DNA of 52,721 nt from Bacillota bacterium (GTDB lineage Bacteria; Bacillota; UBA4882; UBA8346). Positions 49,822 through 52,721 of this stretch are shown here, piece by piece (position 1 is the stretch's first letter; each line of letters begins with the position of its first letter). The translations under genes were made by a program, and so were the position numbers. The stretch covers positions 1 to 52,721 of the forward strand of contig JAEZCE010000049.1 of the NCBI GenBank assembly GCA_023429995.1, written 5' to 3'. The notes beneath the pieces were generated by a model that had not been told where the DNA came from, ran no database searches, and saw only the letters and a program-made list of their open reading frames with translations.

Positions 49822-52721
49822 CTATATTCTGGACCTGTTGCTGAACCGGTCTTTCAGGGAAGCGAAGAATTCCCGCAAGTGTTCCACTTTGGAATACACC
49901 ACCGGCACCACAACCAACGTCATTAACATCGATGAGGTCAAACCGCCAATCAATGCCCAACCCATGCCATGCTTATATTCAGCGCCGGCGGAAGTAGCTG
50001 TGGCTATCGGTATCATTCCCAAAATCATGGTCAAAGTGGTCATCAAAATCGGCCGCAGTCTTTCCCGCCCGGCTTCTTTGAGCGCTTCATTAACACTAAC
50101 TCCCTCTTCTTCCCGGGCCCGGTTGGTGAAGTCAACCAACAAAATAGCATTTTTGCAGACCAGTCCGACCAGCATGATGAATCCCAAAATGCTCATGATA
50201 TTCAGCGAATTCCGGGTCAAGGCCAAAGCCAGCAACGCTCCAATTAACGCCAACGGAATGGCGAATAAAACCGTTATGGGATAGATAAAGGAATTATAGA
50301 GTGCCGCCATAATCAAGTAAACAAAAATGATTCCGATCAGAAGGGCCATACCTAAGCTTTTAAAGGAATCCGCCTGGGTTTTCAAAGTGCCGATTGGCGT
50401 CACCGTGACTCCGGAAGGCAATTTCTCTTTGGCAACCGCCTTGCTGATATCGTCTCCAATATCGCCGCTGGTCCGGCCGGAGCTTTCTGCATACAGGTTA
50501 ATCGCATAGTTCCGGTCTCTCCGCTCCAGTTGGGTTGGACCGGTGCTCTGAATAATATCGGCGATCTGATTGAGTTCCACCAATTGACCCTGCTGGTTCG
50601 TGACAGTTAATCCTCCCAGATCCGCTGTTTTGATGCGGTCGAACTTATCCAGCATCACATTGATATCATATTCATCGCCATCCATCGGATCCTTGTATTT
50701 GGAATCGGTATTTCCGGCGTACCCCACCTGTAGAGTACTCCCAACCGCCGCCATACTCAATCCCAAATTAGCCATTTTAGCACGATCGATCTGGAGTTTC
50801 ATTTCCGGTTTCCCTAATTCTGAGGAAAGCCGTACATCGTAGGCGCCCGGTATCCCGGCGGTAATCGCTTTAACCCGCGCCGCAGTTTGGGCCACCATAT
50901 CCCAGTTAGGACCGCTAATACTGAATTGAACCGGCGCCGATACTCCCATATTGACGACGCTAGGCAAGGTAACATGAGCCGTAACCCCCGGTAACCTCTC
51001 CAGCTGTTTTTTCAACATCAGCCGGATATCATCCGTGCTCCGGCTGCGTTCATCTTTAGGAACCAGTTTAAGATAAAGGATTGCCTTGTTGGTTTCCGTC
51101 CGTTGGGATTCATTAATCCCCGCGCCGATAAAAACCGTATCCAGTTCCGGGATTTTACTGATGATCATCCTGTTAATTGCTTTGCACTGAAAATCGCTAT
51201 CTTCCACTTTCGTTCCAGGGGCAAATTCCAACGCAATTTGGATCTGATCCTGATCAGCGGTGGGTATAAACTCCCCTCCGACAAATCCGGAAGGAACTAA
51301 GGAGATAGCTCCGACAAGCAGCAATAATGCCAAAAGTAGTACTCTTCCCGAATGGTGTAGGCTCCAATCGAGCAAGCCCACGTAATGATCGGCCAAATTT
51401 TGGAACTTTGCCTCAAACCAGCGGCCAAATTTTCCCATCAACGTACCCACAGTCAAAGATTCCAATTTACTGAAGCGCGATGCTAACAAAGGAGTCACCG
51501 TAAAGGATACAAACAGACTCATCAGAGTGGTCGTTACCATCACCACCGCAAACTCGCGCACCATTCCGCCGATAGTTCCGCTCACCAAAGCTAAAGGCAC
51601 ATAGATTACCACATCCACCATAGTGATGGAAAGCGCCGTAAAACCGATCTCATTTCTTCCTTCCAGGGCGGCGACTCGTTTATCTTTACCCATCTCCAAA
51701 TGGCGATGGATATTCTCCAAAACCACAATAGCATCATCAACCAAAATCCCGATAACCAACGATAAAGCTATTAAGGTGATCATATTCAATGAATAATCGA
51801 ACATCCACATACCAAGAAATGCGCAGATCAAGGAAGTCGGGATGGCGACCATTACTATGACGGCGTTACGAAGGCTGTGTAAAAACACCAACATGACTCC
51901 AGCTACGAGAAGGATCGCGATAACCAAATCCTCTTTCACTGCATTGGCCGATGCTAAAGTAAAAGTGGTATTATCCATTGCGATCGAGGTTTTGAAACCA
52001 TTCTGACGGTTTTCGACTTCCAACGCTTGCAACTCATTTTTAACCCGCTTACTGACATCGACCGCGTTGGCGTCGGATTGTTTTTGAATCATCACTACTA
52101 CTGTGTTCTTGCCGTTTACACTGGCTATTACCTCTTGGTCTTTTTCAGCGTCTCGCACTTCCGCTACATCGGAAAGCCGGATATCGCCACCATCAGCAGA
52201 CCTGGCGATGATCAACTGCCGGATCTCATCCATCGAAGAAAATTTTCCCGCCAGTCTGACCACAAACTGTTTATCCTGAGCTTTCACAGACCCGGTTGGA
52301 AACTCCAGATTGGCGCTTTGAATCGCCTGTAAAACTTGTAAACTTGATAACCCATAGGCCTTAAGCTTTTGGGTATCGATATTGACTCTGATTTCCCGCT
52401 CCAAGCCTCCCAAGATCGTTACCTGCCCCACTCCGGGTTGTTTGGATATTCGCGGAGAAACACTATTTTTTATGTACTGATAAAGCTGCCTATCCGGCAG
52501 ATTGCTGGTAATCCCGACGATAAGAACCGGCATATCGTCAAGGGATACTTTGGTTAACGCCGGAGTCTTGGCGTCGGAAGGCAAATCGGCTATAATTTGA
52601 TTTACCTTGCGTTGGGTATCCTGTAAGGAGGTATCGATATCGGCGCTCTGCAAAAAACTGATGGTAACCTGGGAAATCCCTTCCGCCGAAGTCGAAACGA
52701 TATTATCCACTTTGTCAAGGC
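49822..52721 (-). CDS. RND efflux transporter, N-terminus beyond window
   Basis: At least 966 residues of an HAE1/AcrB-type RND pump. Ordered features: porter domain loops, GILVDDAIVVLENIHRHLE in TM4 with the two proton-relay Asp residues, a second porter segment, and a C-terminal TM block with GLVCKNAILLVDFTNRAREE. The frame continues through the window edge; compared with ~1030 residues, about 60 are missing, so the frame's in-window GTG 52710 is not the true start. It is an inner-membrane drug/proton antiporter. A periplasmic adaptor gene would be expected upstream, beyond the window. Confidence 0.93.
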   Translation of the reverse strand, partial: LDKVDNIVSTSAEGISQVTISFLQSADIDTSLQDTQRKVNQIIADLPSDAKTPALTKVSLDDMPVLIVGITSNLPDRQLYQYIKNSVSPRISKQPGVGQVTILGGLEREIRVNIDTQKLKAYGLSSLQVLQAIQSANLEFPTGSVKAQDKQFVVRLAGKFSSMDEIRQLIIARSADGGDIRLSDVAEVRDAEKDQEVIASVNGKNTVVVMIQKQSDANAVDVSKRVKNELQALEVENRQNGFKTSIAMDNTTFTLASANAVKEDLVIAILLVAGVMLVFLHSLRNAVIVMVAIPTSLICAFLGMWMFDYSLNMITLIALSLVIGILVDDAIVVLENIHRHLEMGKDKRVAALEGRNEIGFTALSITMVDVVIYVPLALVSGTIGGMVREFAVVMVTTTLMSLFVSFTVTPLLASRFSKLESLTVGTLMGKFGRWFEAKFQNLADHYVGLLDWSLHHSGRVLLLALLLLVGAISLVPSGFVGGEFIPTADQDQIQIALEFAPGTKVEDSDFQCKAINRMIISKIPELDTVFIGAGINESQRTETNKAILYLKLVPKDERSRSTDDIRLMLKKQLERLPGVTAHVTLPSVVNMGVSAPVQFSISGPNWDMVAQTAARVKAITAGIPGAYDVRLSSELGKPEMKLQIDRAKMANLGLSMAAVGSTLQVGYAGNTDSKYKDPMDGDEYDINVMLDKFDRIKTADLGGLTVTNQQGQLVELNQIADIIQSTGPTQLERRDRNYAINLYAESSGRTSGDIGDDISKAVAKEKLPSGVTVTPIGTLKTQADSFKSLGMALLIGIIFVYLIMAALYNSFIYPITVLFAIPLALIGALLALALTRNSLNIMSILGFIMLVGLVCKNAILLVDFTNRAREEEGVSVNEALKEAGRERLRPILMTTLTMILGMIPIATATSAGAEYKHGMGWALIGGLTSSMLMTLVVVPVVYSKVEHLREFFASLKDRFSNRSRI

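Overview
The window reads as a chromosomal segment of a Firmicutes-type (Bacillota) bacterium that probably has an outer membrane. Firmicutes signs are a complete ctsR-mcsA-mcsB-clpC operon, an isoleucine T-box leader before ileS, CheX, a DcuS/CitA-type two-component system and an intrinsic terminator after most transcription units. Outer-membrane signs are a TolC-family channel paired with an RND pump, a PagL-like lipid A deacylase candidate and a second secreted protein that looks like a beta-barrel. A diderm Firmicutes lineage such as the Hydrogenispora/Limnochordia group would fit, but that placement is a guess from gene content.

Region 1 (1-5535) is accessory and decaying. It has a SymE-like toxin cut by the window edge, an XRE regulator, an AAA_13-type (PrrC/RloC-like) defence ATPase broken by two frameshifts and probably an internal deletion, a small KTSC-like protein and a GxxExxY nuclease-fold protein. 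About 2.2 kb of non-coding, repeat-rich DNA follows: perfect hairpins, a tandem pair of ~290-bp repeats, a 21-nt tandem array and a ~320-bp element bounded by long inverted repeats.

Region 2 (5536-14463) holds a fluoride-riboswitch operon (crcB plus a DUF190-CBS protein), a nitroreductase, a TetR/HXXEE divergent pair, ileS with its T-box and a methyltransferase-like remnant between leader and gene, and a degenerate actin-like protein with a C-terminal membrane anchor.

Region 3 (14464-22556) is a TRAP transporter locus. dctP, a terminator-like hairpin, dctQ and dctM lie on one strand. A second, orphan DctP-type binding protein is divergent, next to a DcuS/CitA-type kinase and regulator. A DeoR regulator and a cupin follow.

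Region 4 (22557-33709) carries nadE, the AmmeMemoRadiSam pair (radical SAM enzyme plus a Memo-AMMECR1 fusion), a beta-barrel-like secreted protein, a short FtsH-like protease overlapping a separate single-pass membrane protein, an HD-GYP protein and cheX.

Region 5 (33710-42836) is housekeeping: the clpC stress operon with a CtsR operator on its promoter, an M23/LysM peptidase, rho, a zinc-ribbon protein and cheB.

Region 6 (43050-52721) has a small secreted protein, a radical SAM protein, polX preceded by a small membrane-protein frame split by an in-frame UGA, the PagL-like protein, an unknown membrane protein, and tolC with an RND pump that runs off the right edge.

No tRNA, rRNA, CRISPR array or intact insertion sequence was recognised. 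No single wholly new system stands out. The best leads are the UGA-split gene before polX, the methyltransferase remnant under the T-box, the split-FtsH arrangement, the orphan TRAP binding protein as a likely co-sensor, and the inverted-repeat element at 5164-5482.
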